64,000 bases of DNA from Stenotrophomonas sp046736075. Lineage in GTDB: Bacteria; Pseudomonadota; Gammaproteobacteria; Xanthomonadales; Xanthomonadaceae. Positions within the stretch are counted from its first letter, which is position 1; each line of letters opens with the position of its first letter. Of the stretch, positions 1 to 8,613 are shown one piece after another. The notes beneath the pieces were generated by a model. That model made no database searches and was not told the DNA's origin. It was given only the letters and a program-made list of their open reading frames with translations. A program made the position numbers and the translations under genes. The stretch spans positions 1,240,001 to 1,304,000 of the forward strand of contig NZ_CP177163.1 of NCBI RefSeq assembly GCF_046736075.1, written 5' to 3'.

Positions 1-1441
1 CATGCGCGGGCAGCTCGATCGGCCGCTTGCAGTTGCCGCACAGCCGCCGCGCCAGGCGCTGGGCGATCACCAGGGTCACCGAACTGGTGATGTTGAACGG
101 AGCGATGCCCATGTTCATCAGGCGCGCGATGGTCTGCGGTGCGTCGTTGGTATGCAGGGTGGACAGCACCATGTGGCCGGTCTGCGCGGCCTTGATCGCG
201 ATCTCGGCCGTTTCCAGGTCGCGGATTTCGCCGACCATGATGATGTCCGGGTCCTGGCGCAGGAACGAGCGCAGCGCCGCGGCGAAGGTCATGCCGCGCT
301 TGTTGTTCTGCTGCACCTGGTTCACGCCGGGCAGGCGGATTTCCACCGGATCTTCGGCGGTGGAGATGTTGCGCGTCTCGTCGTTGAGGATGCCCAGCGC
401 GGTGTACAGCGACACCGTCTTGCCCGAGCCGGTCGGGCCGGTCACCAGCACCATCCCGTAGGGCTTGTGGATGGCTTCCAGGAACAGCTTCTGCTGGTTC
501 GGCTCGTAGCCGAGCTTGTCGATGCCCAGCTTGGCCGCGCTGCCATCCAGGATACGCAGCACGATCTTCTCGCCGAACAGCGTTGGCAGCGTGCTGACGC
601 GGAAGTCGATCTGCCGGGTCTTGGACAGGTTGAGCTTGATGCGCCCGTCCTGCGGCACGCGCTTCTCGGCGATGTCCAGCTGCGACATCACCTTCAGACG
701 TGCAGCGATGCGCTGGTTGAGCTTGACCGGCGCCTTGGCCACGTTCTTGAGCAGGCCGTCGATGCGGAAGCGCACCCGGTAATCGTCTTCGTAGGGCTCG
801 AAATGGATGTCCGAGGCACCCTTGCGGATCGCATCGACCAGCACCTTGTTGACGAACTTCACCACCGGGGTGTCGTCGCCCTTGGCGTCCACGCCGGCAT
901 CCGGGCTGCCGCCCTCCTCGTCGCCGCTGGAGACATCCAGATCGCCCATGCCCTCGTCGTCGCCGCCACCGAGCGCCGAGCCGAGGGTGTCATGACTGGA
1001 CTGCCACTGCTCCAGGGTGCGCTTGATCTGCTCCTCATCGACCAGGATCGGCTCCACCACCAGGTTGGTGTGGAACTTGATCTCGTCCAGCGAATGGGTC
1101 GGGTCGCTGGTGCCCACGAACAGCTTGCCGCCGCGCTTGAACAGCGGCAGCACGCGGTGCTTGCGCAGCAGCTCCTCGCTGACCAGGCTGATCGCGTTCT
1201 GGTTGCCATCGAACACCGACACGTCCAGCAGCGGCATGCCGAACTCCAGGGCGTTGGCCGCCGCCAGCTGCCCGGCAGTGACCAGCTTGTGCTCGGCAAA
1301 CCACTGCGGCAGCGGCTGCTTGGCGGCCGCGGCCTTGGCCATCGCGTCGCGCGCGGCCGCCTCGTCGAGCGCGCCGTCCTGGACCAGGCGACGTGCGATG
1401 CCGGTGATGCCGACGAGGTTGGCGGTGCTGACTACGGACAT
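1..1441 (-). CDS. pilB: Type IV pilus extension ATPase PilB (3' end beyond window)
   Basis: Hexameric cytoplasmic ATPase that powers pilin polymerisation at the inner-membrane platform PilC. 480 residues are visible from ATG 1441; the family is about 570–580 residues, so only the C-terminus is cut by the window edge. Domains in order: an N-terminal N1/MshE-type domain (about 1–150), an acidic Gly/Asp-rich linker (about 155–190), then the secretion-ATPase core with Walker A GPTGSGKT at 335–342, the Asp box near 397–408 (DPDIIMVGEIRD) and the His box near 427–434. The first half of the zinc-binding tetracysteine motif (CGNC, 468–471) is present; the second pair lies outside. The leader AAAGGGG, about 8 bases ahead, supports the start. 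It is transcribed leftwards, downstream of the pilA-linked cassette. Family assignment is certain. Confidence 0.97.
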   Translation of the reverse strand, partial: MSVVSTANLVGITGIARRLVQDGALDEAAARDAMAKAAAAKQPLPQWFAEHKLVTAGQLAAANALEFGMPLLDVSVFDGNQNAISLVSEELLRKHRVLPLFKRGGKLFVGTSDPTHSLDEIKFHTNLVVEPILVDEEQIKRTLEQWQSSHDTLGSALGGGDDEGMGDLDVSSGDEEGGSPDAGVDAKGDDTPVVKFVNKVLVDAIRKGASDIHFEPYEDDYRVRFRIDGLLKNVAKAPVKLNQRIAARLKVMSQLDIAEKRVPQDGRIKLNLSKTRQIDFRVSTLPTLFGEKIVLRILDGSAAKLGIDKLGYEPNQQKLFLEAIHKPYGMVLVTGPTGSGKTVSLYTALGILNDETRNISTAEDPVEIRLPGVNQVQQNNKRGMTFAAALRSFLRQDPDIIMVGEIRDLETAEIAIKAAQTGHMVLSTLHTNDAPQTIARLMNMGIAPFNITSSVTLVIAQRLARRLCGNCKRPIELPAH

Positions 1442-1525
1442 GTGGCGCCCCTTTGAGTACCTGCGCAAGATACTGCAGTTGCCAGGTGAAAGTCTTGAAA
1501 CACGCGCGAATCGGACCGCCCCCGC

Positions 1526-2425
1526 CTAGGGCGCCATACAGCGCCACAACGCCCGCGATGCCTCCAGGCTGGCGGCATCCACGTCCTGCGGGTCACCCAG
1601 GAAGTGCGCCACCAGCAGTCTGCCGCGTCCGTCACTGAGTGCCAGGCTCACCATCCCGGGAAGACGGCCGAAGTGGCTCCATGACGGCCCTTCCACCGGC
1701 GCTGGCCACCGTCGCCACCCATATGTGTAGTACGAGCCGTCTGGCAGCGCCACATCGGTGGGAAGATCGACAAGCGGAAGCGTCCTGGAAAGGGCGCCAT
1801 ACAGCTGATGCAGCGTTCCACTCCATCCGCCCGCCGCCCCCAACGGCGAATCCAGAGAAAGACGCAGATCAGGAGGCAAGCCCGACGGAGTCGACAACAG
1901 GATCTCACCCAACACACAGTAGCCAGCGTTGCTGTACAGCACCTGCTGGCCGACGCCCAGCTCCGGTCGACGCTGCAGTACGTCACGCGCGGCAGCCTGG
2001 CAGCTCGGTGGCGTCGAGGCGAACAGCGGATCACGGAAACTCCGATCGAATCCCGCACGGTGCTGCAGAAGCTGCCGGACCGTGATGGACGCCGTCTCCG
2101 GAACGAACGCAACGCCTGGCAGCAACTCCCCTACCGGCTGTTCAAGGCCCAGTTCACCGCGATCAACACGACGGCGCACTTCGCCTGCTACCAGGAGCTT
2201 GGTCAAGCTGGCCATCGGCAGGACGCTGTCGGCACTTCTGAAGGTGAGCCACCCCGCCTTCGCCTGCGTCACGCCGCCATGTTCAGCCGTGAACACGGCA
2301 ACGCCCTGCTCCAGGCCCGGCTGGTGCAACGCCTGTTCAACACAGGACGCGCGCGTCCCCTCGTCACTCGAGGTACATCCTGTCAGACAGGCCAGCATCA
2401 GGGCAGTACAGCAGGCCCTGACCAC
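1526..2425 (-). CDS. Lipoprotein serine hydrolase, beta-lactamase/DD-peptidase-like fold
   Basis: Predicted lipoprotein (299 residues) of the serine beta-lactamase/penicillin-binding-protein-like superfamily. I start it at GTG 2425, which overlaps the stop of the upstream membrane methyltransferase (TAGTG), because this gives a short signal peptide ending in lipobox LTGC with Cys17 lipidated. The active-site tetrad SxxK is SLTK at 73–76, the YxN element is YSN at 164–166, and the third element appears as HFG late in the protein instead of KTG, as in class C-like esterases and EstB relatives. LLQHRAGF (119–126) matches the family's LLxHxSG signature. Substrate is unknown: esterase, D-aminopeptidase or peptidoglycan activity are all possible, and it is not shown to be a resistance beta-lactamase. 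Translational coupling to the methyltransferase and its place between pilA and pilB suggest a joint role with it. Confidence 0.85.
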   Translation of the reverse strand: MVRACCTALMLACLTGCTSSDEGTRASCVEQALHQPGLEQGVAVFTAEHGGVTQAKAGWLTFRSADSVLPMASLTKLLVAGEVRRRVDRGELGLEQPVGELLPGVAFVPETASITVRQLLQHRAGFDRSFRDPLFASTPPSCQAAARDVLQRRPELGVGQQVLYSNAGYCVLGEILLSTPSGLPPDLRLSLDSPLGAAGGWSGTLHQLYGALSRTLPLVDLPTDVALPDGSYYTYGWRRWPAPVEGPSWSHFGRLPGMVSLALSDGRGRLLVAHFLGDPQDVDAASLEASRALWRCMAP

Positions 2426-3624
2426 TACCCACGCTCCCGGACAACGTTTCCGCCGGCAGCCCGCCGGACCCGCGCCAGCCAGCCATGACGCGCGATCCAG
2501 CGCGCGTAGTGCCGATAGTCGGGATCGCGACGAAGATGCCGCTCTTCGGTATACGCGCGGACGGCGTAGATCAGATTGACACCAAGCAGTGCGAGACAGT
2601 GAAGCAGTGTCTGCGCCGGCGTGCCATGACCGAGAAACGGCACCGAAATCAGCCACCACGAGGCGTTCTTGGCCACATAGGCAGGATGTTTGCCCCAGCG
2701 GTACGGCCCGCTGGTGATGATTCCCCGATGGGTCAGATTTGAGAACCGGGGACCGAAAACAACCGTGGACCAGGTGTAGATCGCGGTCAGCAGCAGAATC
2801 GCACCGCCCCAGACCCCCGCCGCGACACTGCCGGCTGCAAACCATGCCGTCCAGTCGGCGCTCGACTTGTAGACCAGCCAGGATTCAAGCACGACAACGC
2901 TCAGGGGCGGGTAACAGGCCAGCGCCGACAGCCAGCCCAGCGCGGTGGTGTCCACCGAACGGATATGGGCGTCGATGCGTTCGCTGGTCGAGAGATATCC
3001 GACCGTCCCGAACGCGGTGTCGATGGCATAGAGCAGCGCCATCGCCGCAGCAAACGCACCAATGGTCGCGCTGCCCTGCCACATCTGGCCCGCACTCGCT
3101 ATCCACGCCAGCGACCAGGCCAGCATCAAGGGCAGGAACACCGCCTTGACCACCCACCCCATCAGACTGACGACGGCATCAGCGTCGGGCCGTGCTCCCC
3201 GCAGCAGCAGCTGTACGAGGCGCCCACACGACAGCACCGTGGGGCCAAGCATGCCAGGGCGGACCAGCGCGATGACCGCCATTGCCGAGCACACCGCGAG
3301 CACCGGCAGCGTGAACTGGCTGACGGTCTGCCCCTTCTCCCCACCGACATGGGTCTGGATCTGGATGGAACAGACGAACAGGGCCGTTACAACGGCAACG
3401 CCTGCCAATGCCATGACCGGCGTAGCAGGATGACGAGGCGTCGAGGACGCCCCCGTTCTCCATTCGCATATCCACATCGGGACGGCCGCGAATGACAACA
3501 GCAGGAGCCAGCTGGCAAACGCGTCCAGCTCAAAGCACGCACCGAGGCCCAGCCCCACCGCCGCTCCGATGGCCCCCCAGGCCCCCGTGCGTGGCGCTAC
3601 CGCACTAGCAGGAAGTCGATCCAC
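2425..3624 (-). CDS. Polytopic membrane protein with ICMT-like methyltransferase domain
   Basis: 399-residue integral membrane protein with about ten hydrophobic segments. The C-terminal third carries the isoprenylcysteine carboxyl methyltransferase/phospholipid methyltransferase signature: GPYRWGKHPAYVAKN (approximate positions 310–325), followed by a further membrane span and EERHLRRDPDYRHYARW, the pattern that binds S-adenosylmethionine and substrate at the membrane face. The N-terminal two thirds are unassigned membrane helices. Start GTG 3624 follows a GGAGGGGG ribosome-binding site and lies just beyond the pilA terminator hairpin, so expression may depend on read-through from pilA. Its last codon overlaps the start of the lipoprotein hydrolase. 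Known ICMT-like bacterial proteins methylate varied substrates; no isoprenylated protein is evident here, so the substrate is unknown. Methylation of pilin or of a lipid is only a hypothesis from position. Confidence 0.8.
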   Translation of the reverse strand: MDRLPASAVAPRTGAWGAIGAAVGLGLGACFELDAFASWLLLLSFAAVPMWICEWRTGASSTPRHPATPVMALAGVAVVTALFVCSIQIQTHVGGEKGQTVSQFTLPVLAVCSAMAVIALVRPGMLGPTVLSCGRLVQLLLRGARPDADAVVSLMGWVVKAVFLPLMLAWSLAWIASAGQMWQGSATIGAFAAAMALLYAIDTAFGTVGYLSTSERIDAHIRSVDTTALGWLSALACYPPLSVVVLESWLVYKSSADWTAWFAAGSVAAGVWGGAILLLTAIYTWSTVVFGPRFSNLTHRGIITSGPYRWGKHPAYVAKNASWWLISVPFLGHGTPAQTLLHCLALLGVNLIYAVRAYTEERHLRRDPDYRHYARWIARHGWLARVRRAAGGNVVRERG

Positions 3625-3639
3625 ACCACCGCCCCCTCC

Positions 3640-3672
3640 AAAAAGACTTCGGGGGGCATACGCCCCCCGAAG
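3640..3672 (-). terminator. Rho-independent terminator after pilA
   Basis: On the minus strand a perfect CTTCGGGGGGC/GCCCCCCGAAG hairpin (3647–3672) follows the pilA stop by about 30 bases and is trailed by TCTTTTT. It probably ends most pilA transcripts while letting some read into the membrane methyltransferase, whose start is 16 bases further on. Confidence 0.88.
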
Positions 3673-3700
3673 GTCAACTCAAGCGTGTACTACGCCGCTA

Positions 3701-4138
3701 TCAACCGCCGGTGGTCGGCAGCGCGCCCTGGCAGGTGGCCGGGCGGTACTTGGCAGCGATGGTGCCGGTGCAGGTCCATTCAACCTGACCGTTGGCACTC
3801 TTGTTGCCGACCAGGATGATGGTGCCGGTCGGAGTGGTGCCGCCCAGAGCCCGGCCCGTGGCAGTGATACGGCCGTTGGCGTAAGCAACGCCGGAGACGT
3901 ACTTGGAGGACTGGGATTCGATGTCGACAGTGCCCGGCATCGCGGTGGCATTCGCCGTATCGGCAGCAGCGGCTTCCGACACGGTGGTGCGGGCCGAAGA
4001 AGCGGCCAGCATCACTTCGGACACGCGCGACTTGACCAGGTAATCCTGGTAGGCCGGCAGCGCGATGGCAGCCAGGATGGCAATGATCGCGACGACGATC
4101 ATCAGTTCGATCAGGGTGAAGCCCTTCTGATTCTTCAT
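3701..4138 (-). CDS. pilA: Type IV major pilin PilA
   Basis: Structural pilin, 145 residues. The class IVa leader MKNQKG is followed by mature FTLIELMIVVAIIAILAAIA, with the essential Glu at position +5; PilD in this window would cleave after Gly6 and N-methylate Phe. The C-terminal disulfide loop is bounded by two cysteines (WTC…ATC) near residues 124–139. Start ATG 4138 is fixed by the leader length. The gene has its own sigma-54 type promoter and a strong terminator. The globular half is Ala/Thr/Gly-rich and typical of variable pilin. Only one pilin gene is present, whereas some relatives have two in tandem here. Confidence 0.96.
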   Translation of the reverse strand: MKNQKGFTLIELMIVVAIIAILAAIALPAYQDYLVKSRVSEVMLAASSARTTVSEAAAADTANATAMPGTVDIESQSSKYVSGVAYANGRITATGRALGGTTPTGTIILVGNKSANGQVEWTCTGTIAAKYRPATCQGALPTTGG

Positions 4139-4237
4139 GTGTACATCCCCAAGAGGTAGATAGTTGGTAGGGCACTGGGCCGTCGCCGGGCCGGCAAGCC
4201 GGTTGAGCGGGGCGGGCGCCCTGTGCAGGTGGATCGA

Positions 4238-4253
4238 AGCAGGTTGCGTGCCA
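4238..4253 (-). promoter_or_regulatory. Sigma-54 (RpoN) promoter of pilA
   Basis: Minus-strand TGGCACGCAACCTGCT has the −24 GG (4252–4251) and −12 GC (4240–4239) elements separated by exactly ten bases, matching the TGGCAC-N5-TTGC consensus closely. It lies about 100 bases upstream of the pilA ATG, giving a 5' leader of roughly 85–90 bases. Known relatives transcribe pilA through RpoN and PilR; PilR/PilS are not in this window. Confidence 0.85.
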
Positions 4254-4499
4254 ACAGTGCCAGCAATGCTCCCCAGCATTCCCCGGCGCAATGATGGCAG
4301 CAATCTTCAGGATTGGAACCCCCCTCACAGAAATCTGCGACGGACCCGGCAATGTGACGTACTGCGTCACCTTCTGACAGAACTGACCGGTCCAACCGGC
4401 CCGCCACCGTCGCCTGTCAAGGGATGCCAACCGCATTCGGAAACCGCTACCATGCGGCGAGATAGCCCGCCTGGGGATGGTGTGGCTGGGGAGCCCAAA

Positions 4500-5759
4500 A
4501 TGTCTGTGAGCCGTAGCGCGATCAAGAAAGAGCCCGTGGCGCGAAGCACCATGGAGCTGCAACCGTTTGTCTGGGAGGGGACCGACAAGCGCGGCATCAA
4601 GATGAAAGGCGAGCAGATCGCCAAGAATGCGAACATGCTGCGCGCCGAGCTGCGCCGCCAGGGAATCACGCCCGGGGTGGTGAAGGTCAAGCCGAAGCCG
4701 CTGTTCGGCGCGGCGGGCAGCCCCGTCACGCCCAAGGACATCGCCTTCTTCAGCCGCCAGATGGCGACGATGATGAAGTCGGGCGTGCCGATCGTGAGCG
4801 CCCTGGAGATCATTGCCAGCGGGCACAAGAACCCGCGCATGAAGAAGCTGGTCGACACGGTGCGCACCGATATCGAGGGCGGTTCGTCGCTGCACGAGGC
4901 GATCAGCAAGCACCCGGTCCAGTTCGACGAGCTGTACCGCAACCTGGTCCGCGCCGGTGAAGGCGCCGGTGTGCTGGAAACCGTGCTCGACACGGTCGCC
5001 ACCTATAAAGAGAACATCGAAACCCTCAAGGGCAAGATCAAAAAGGCGATGTTCTACCCGGCGATGGTCGTCGCCGTGGCGATCATCGTCAGTTCGATCC
5101 TGCTGATCTGGGTCGTGCCGATGTTCGAGGACGTCTTCAAGAGCTTCGGTGCGGACCTGCCCGCCTTCACCCAGATGATCGTGATGTGTTCACGCTTCAT
5201 GGTGTCGTGGTGGTTGTTGCTGGCACTGATTGCAGGCGGCAGCATCTTCGGCTTCCTGTATGCCTATCGGCGCTCCCCGTCCATGCAGCACACGATGGAT
5301 CGCCTGATCCTGAAGGTGCCGGTGATCGGCGAAATCATGAACAACAGCGCCATCGCCCGCTTCTCGCGGACCACGGCAGTGACCTTCAAGGCCGGCGTGC
5401 CGCTGGTCGAGGCGCTGGGCATCGTAGCCGGCGCCACCGGCAACAAGGTCTACGAAGAGGCCGTGCTGCGCATGCGCGACGACGTCTCGGTGGGCTACCC
5501 GGTCAACATGGCGATGAAGCAGGTCAATGTCTTCCCGCACATGGTCATCCAGATGACCGCCATCGGCGAAGAGGCCGGCGCGCTGGATACCATGCTGTTC
5601 AAGGTCGCCGAGTACTATGAGCAGGAGGTCAACAACGCCGTGGATGCCCTGAGCAGCCTGTTGGAACCGATGATCATGGTATTCATTGGTACCATCGTCG
5701 GTGGCATGGTGATCGGTATGTACCTGCCCATCTTCAAACTCGGCGCGGTTGTCGGATAA
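4500..5759 (+). CDS. pilC: Type IV pilus inner-membrane platform protein PilC
   Basis: 419 residues, the normal length for PilC. It holds two repeated type II secretion F (T2SF/GspF) domains: the first around residues 85–210 beginning FFSRQMATMMKSGVPIVSALE, the second around 290–410 beginning FSRTTAVTFKAGVPLVEALG. Three membrane spans are visible (about 185–210, 230–255 and a C-terminal one ending in the last 30 residues). It anchors the PilB/PilT motors and couples ATP hydrolysis to pilin addition or removal. Start ATG 4500 was chosen because upstream in-frame sequence has pilA-promoter composition. It is divergent from pilA, and pilD follows 7 bases after the stop, indicating a pilC–pilD–coaE operon. 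Confidence 0.96.
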   Translation: MSVSRSAIKKEPVARSTMELQPFVWEGTDKRGIKMKGEQIAKNANMLRAELRRQGITPGVVKVKPKPLFGAAGSPVTPKDIAFFSRQMATMMKSGVPIVSALEIIASGHKNPRMKKLVDTVRTDIEGGSSLHEAISKHPVQFDELYRNLVRAGEGAGVLETVLDTVATYKENIETLKGKIKKAMFYPAMVVAVAIIVSSILLIWVVPMFEDVFKSFGADLPAFTQMIVMCSRFMVSWWLLLALIAGGSIFGFLYAYRRSPSMQHTMDRLILKVPVIGEIMNNSAIARFSRTTAVTFKAGVPLVEALGIVAGATGNKVYEEAVLRMRDDVSVGYPVNMAMKQVNVFPHMVIQMTAIGEEAGALDTMLFKVAEYYEQEVNNAVDALSSLLEPMIMVFIGTIVGGMVIGMYLPIFKLGAVVG

Positions 5760-5766
5760 GTGATAC

Positions 5767-6630
5767 ATGGCATTTCTTGACCAGCATCCCGGTCTCGGCT
5801 TTCCCGCCGCGGCCGGTCTGGGGCTGCTTCTGGGCAGCTTCCTCAATGTAGTGATCCTGCGCCTGCCCAAGCGGCTGGACTGGCAGTGGAAGCGCGACGC
5901 CCGCGAAGTGCTGGAAGAGCCGGACATCTACGAGCCGCCACCGCCGGGGATCGTGGTGGAGCCGTCGCACTGCCCGCACTGCAAGCACAAGCTGGCCTGG
6001 TACGAGAACATCCCCCTGTTCAGCTGGCTGGTCCAGCGCGGCAAGTGCCGCCATTGCCACGCCCCGATCTCGATCCAGTACCCGCTGGTGGAGGCGCTGA
6101 CCGCGCTGCTGGTGGTCGCCAGCGTCTGGCAGTTCGGGTTCGGCTGGCAGGGCTTCGGCGCGATCGTGCTGACCTGCTTCCTGATCACCCTCTCGGGCAT
6201 CGACCTGCGCACCCAGCTGCTGCCGGACCAGTTGACCCTGCCCTTGATGTGGCTGGGCCTGATCGCCGCGAGCGACAACCTGTACATGCCGGCCAAGCCG
6301 GCGCTGCTCGGCGCGCTGGCCGGCTACCTGTCGCTGTGGTCGGTGTGGTGGCTGTTCAAGCAGCTTACCGGCAAGGAAGGCATGGGCCACGGCGACTTCA
6401 AGCTGCTGGCGGCACTGGGCGCGTGGTGCGGGCTCAAGGGCATTCTGCCGATCATCCTGCTGTCGTCGGTGGTGGGCGCGATCATCGGGTCGATCTGGCT
6501 GTATTCGCGTGGCCGCGACCGCGCAAGCCCGATTCCGTTCGGGCCGTACCTGGCCATCGCCGGCTGGATCGTGTTCTTTTGGGGCGAGCCGTTGATCAAC
6601 GGCTACCTGAGCTACGCCGGCCTGCGTTGA
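5767..6630 (+). CDS. pilD: Prepilin leader peptidase / N-methyltransferase PilD
   Basis: 287-residue polytopic inner-membrane aspartic protease that cleaves type IV prepilins and pseudopilins after Gly and methylates the new N-terminus. The N-terminal methyltransferase (DiS_P_DiS) domain shows GSFLNVVILRLP at 23–34 and the zinc-binding cysteine pairs C69/C72 and C94/C97. The peptidase A24 domain has both catalytic aspartates, Asp146 in GIDLRTQLLPD and Asp210 in GHGDFKLLAALGAW. It begins 7 bases after the pilC stop and is followed 10 bases later by coaE, so the three are co-transcribed. Confidence 0.96.
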   Translation: MAFLDQHPGLGFPAAAGLGLLLGSFLNVVILRLPKRLDWQWKRDAREVLEEPDIYEPPPPGIVVEPSHCPHCKHKLAWYENIPLFSWLVQRGKCRHCHAPISIQYPLVEALTALLVVASVWQFGFGWQGFGAIVLTCFLITLSGIDLRTQLLPDQLTLPLMWLGLIAASDNLYMPAKPALLGALAGYLSLWSVWWLFKQLTGKEGMGHGDFKLLAALGAWCGLKGILPIILLSSVVGAIIGSIWLYSRGRDRASPIPFGPYLAIAGWIVFFWGEPLINGYLSYAGLR

Positions 6631-6640
6631 GGGCCGGCCG

Positions 6641-7258
6641 ATGAGTCGCTTCGTGGTGGGCCTGACCGGCGGCATTGCCGCCGGCAAGAGCGAGGTCAGC
6701 CGCCGTTTCGAGGCACTGGGCGTGACCGTGGCCGATGCCGACCTGGCCGCCCGCGAGGTAGTCGCCCCCGGCAGCGAGGGTCTGGCCCGCATCGCCGCCC
6801 AGTTCGGTGCCGATATCCTGCTGGCCGATGGCCAGCTCGACCGTGCCGCCCTACGCGAGCGCATCTTCGCCTCCACGCAGGCGCGCCAGGCGCTGGAGGC
6901 GATCACCCACCCGGCCATCCGCCAGCTGCTGCGCGATACCTGCGCGCAGGCGCCGGGCCCTTACGCGATTGCCGCGATCCCGTTGCTGACCGAAGCCGGC
7001 GGCCGCGCGCAGTACCCGTGGCTGGACCGCATCCTGGTGGTGGATGTGCCGGTGGCGGTGCAGCACGCCCGGCTGGTGCAGCGCGACGGCATCACCGCCG
7101 ACCTGGCCGACCGCATGATCGCCGCCCAGGCCAGCCGCGACGCGCGCCTGGCGCTCGCCGACGACGTGGTGACCAACGATGGCCACCCCGATCACCTGCA
7201 GATGCATGTGGAACGGCTGGACCGCCAGTACCGGGCATTGGCCGCACATCACACCTGA
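6641..7258 (+). CDS. coaE: Dephospho-CoA kinase
   Basis: 205 residues; phosphorylates the 3'-hydroxyl of dephospho-CoA in the final step of coenzyme A synthesis (cytoplasm). The P-loop GGIAAGKS is at 10–17, followed by the CoaE-typical VADADLAAREVV segment and the THPAIR motif. Its place at the end of the pilD transcript is conserved in many proteobacteria, where pilD–coaE linkage is common and does not imply a pilus role. It converges on the sensor kinase, with 19 bases between the two stops. Confidence 0.95.
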   Translation: MSRFVVGLTGGIAAGKSEVSRRFEALGVTVADADLAAREVVAPGSEGLARIAAQFGADILLADGQLDRAALRERIFASTQARQALEAITHPAIRQLLRDTCAQAPGPYAIAAIPLLTEAGGRAQYPWLDRILVVDVPVAVQHARLVQRDGITADLADRMIAAQASRDARLALADDVVTNDGHPDHLQMHVERLDRQYRALAAHHT

Positions 7259-7277
7259 TGCGGCGGCCGCGCCACCG

Positions 7278-8609
7278 TCAGGCGTGGGTTGCCGGGGAGA
7301 AGGTCAGCGTGGCGATCACGCCGCGCTCCTCACCGGGGCGCACGCTGACCTGCCAGCCGTAAAGATCGCACAGCCGGCTGACGATCGATAGACCGATGCC
7401 CCCGCCCTGCGAATGGCCCGCATGGGTGCCTCGGTAGCCACGCTGGAACAGGCGCTCGGCATCTTCCCGGCTCAGCCCCGGGCCACTGTCGATGACCTCC
7501 ACGCTGTTGGCCAGGATGCGCACGCGCACGGCCCCTTCCTGCGAGTACTTCACCGCGTTGCCGATCAGATTGCCCAGCGCGACCGACAGGGCCGCCTCGG
7601 GCGCATCCACCACCAGCTCGTGGCCGCCTTCGAGAATCAGCTCCAGCGGCTTGCCGCCGAGCTGGGCACGGTGCGCGTCGAGCAGCTGCTCGGCAACCCG
7701 GGCCACATTGCTGGTGCCCTGCCCGCGCTCGTTGCGCGACAGCAGCAGCAGCGAGCCGATCAGGTCGGTGCACTGCTGTTCCGCACGCTGGATGCGCTGC
7801 AGACGCTGCAGCACCTTCTCGTCCAGCCCGGGACGGGCCAGCAGCAGCTCGGTGGCACCGCGGATCACCGCCAGCGGCGTGCGCAGCTCGTGGCTGACGT
7901 CGGCGTTGAACTCCCGGTCGCGCTGCACCACTTCGGTCAGGCGCGAGGAGTAGTCGTCCAGCGCCTGAGCCAACTGGCCCACCTCGTCATCCGGGAAGCG
8001 CGGTGCCAGCGGCTCCGGCTCGATCGTGCCGCCGCGGTAGGAACGCAGCCGTGCGGCGAGGTCCGACACGGGCTTCATGACCTTGGACGCCGACCACCAG
8101 CCCAGCACCACCGACAGCAGGCTGAACACCAGCACGGAGACCAGAAGCGCCCGCTTGAGCTGCATCTCGCCGCGCTGGGCCTGGGTCATGTCGTAGAGCA
8201 GGAAGAACCACTCGCTGTCGGTCTTGCGCACGGCCAGCTTGTAGGCGAACGGCTTGCCCTGGTCGTCGGTGCCGGTGATGTTGTGGTTGCCATTGGGCAG
8301 CCGGGTCCACTCCGGGCGCTCCTGGCGGACGCGATCGAATTTGTCCTTGGGGAACACGTACGCCAGCATCTGCTCGACCGGCAGGTCCGGGCTGCGGCTG
8401 GGATCGGAATAGAACCGCCGTGCGTACTCGTCCACGTTGCGGTTCATCACGTCTTCGACCAGCTGGTTCTCCACGCGGCTGCGGGCCCAGTTGGTGGCGA
8501 ACGCGAACAGCGTCGTCAGGCAGAAGCCCAACAACGCGAACGAGACAATGATGCGACTGCGCAGCCGCCGCCGGTACGGTGCGCGGCGGCGGCCCCCCTT
8601 GGCGCTCAC
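7278..8609 (-). CDS. Two-component sensor histidine kinase (possibly ColS-like)
   Basis: 443 residues. A first membrane span lies at about 18–38 and a second at about 153–175, enclosing a roughly 110-residue periplasmic sensor domain; HAMP follows at about 175–230. The phosphoacceptor is His240 in the motif SHELRTP, then the HATPase region with N-box (GNLIGNAVKYS), G1 (DSGPGLS) and G2 (GGIGLSI). Start GTG 8609 lies 4 bases after the stop of the response regulator, so the two are co-translated. Gene order next to coaE resembles the ColR/ColS location reported in Xanthomonas; that name is inference. ColS-type kinases sense metals and envelope stress, but no metal motif is clear here. Confidence 0.88.
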   Translation of the reverse strand: MSAKGGRRRAPYRRRLRSRIIVSFALLGFCLTTLFAFATNWARSRVENQLVEDVMNRNVDEYARRFYSDPSRSPDLPVEQMLAYVFPKDKFDRVRQERPEWTRLPNGNHNITGTDDQGKPFAYKLAVRKTDSEWFFLLYDMTQAQRGEMQLKRALLVSVLVFSLLSVVLGWWSASKVMKPVSDLAARLRSYRGGTIEPEPLAPRFPDDEVGQLAQALDDYSSRLTEVVQRDREFNADVSHELRTPLAVIRGATELLLARPGLDEKVLQRLQRIQRAEQQCTDLIGSLLLLSRNERGQGTSNVARVAEQLLDAHRAQLGGKPLELILEGGHELVVDAPEAALSVALGNLIGNAVKYSQEGAVRVRILANSVEVIDSGPGLSREDAERLFQRGYRGTHAGHSQGGGIGLSIVSRLCDLYGWQVSVRPGEERGVIATLTFSPATHA

Positions 8610-8613
8610 CCGA

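Noticed and set aside
2..1456. 484-codon plus-strand open frame opposite pilB
   Set aside because: Antisense frame of a high-GC gene with a clear PilB on the minus strand; low-complexity His/Arg/Gln content and no recognisable domain.
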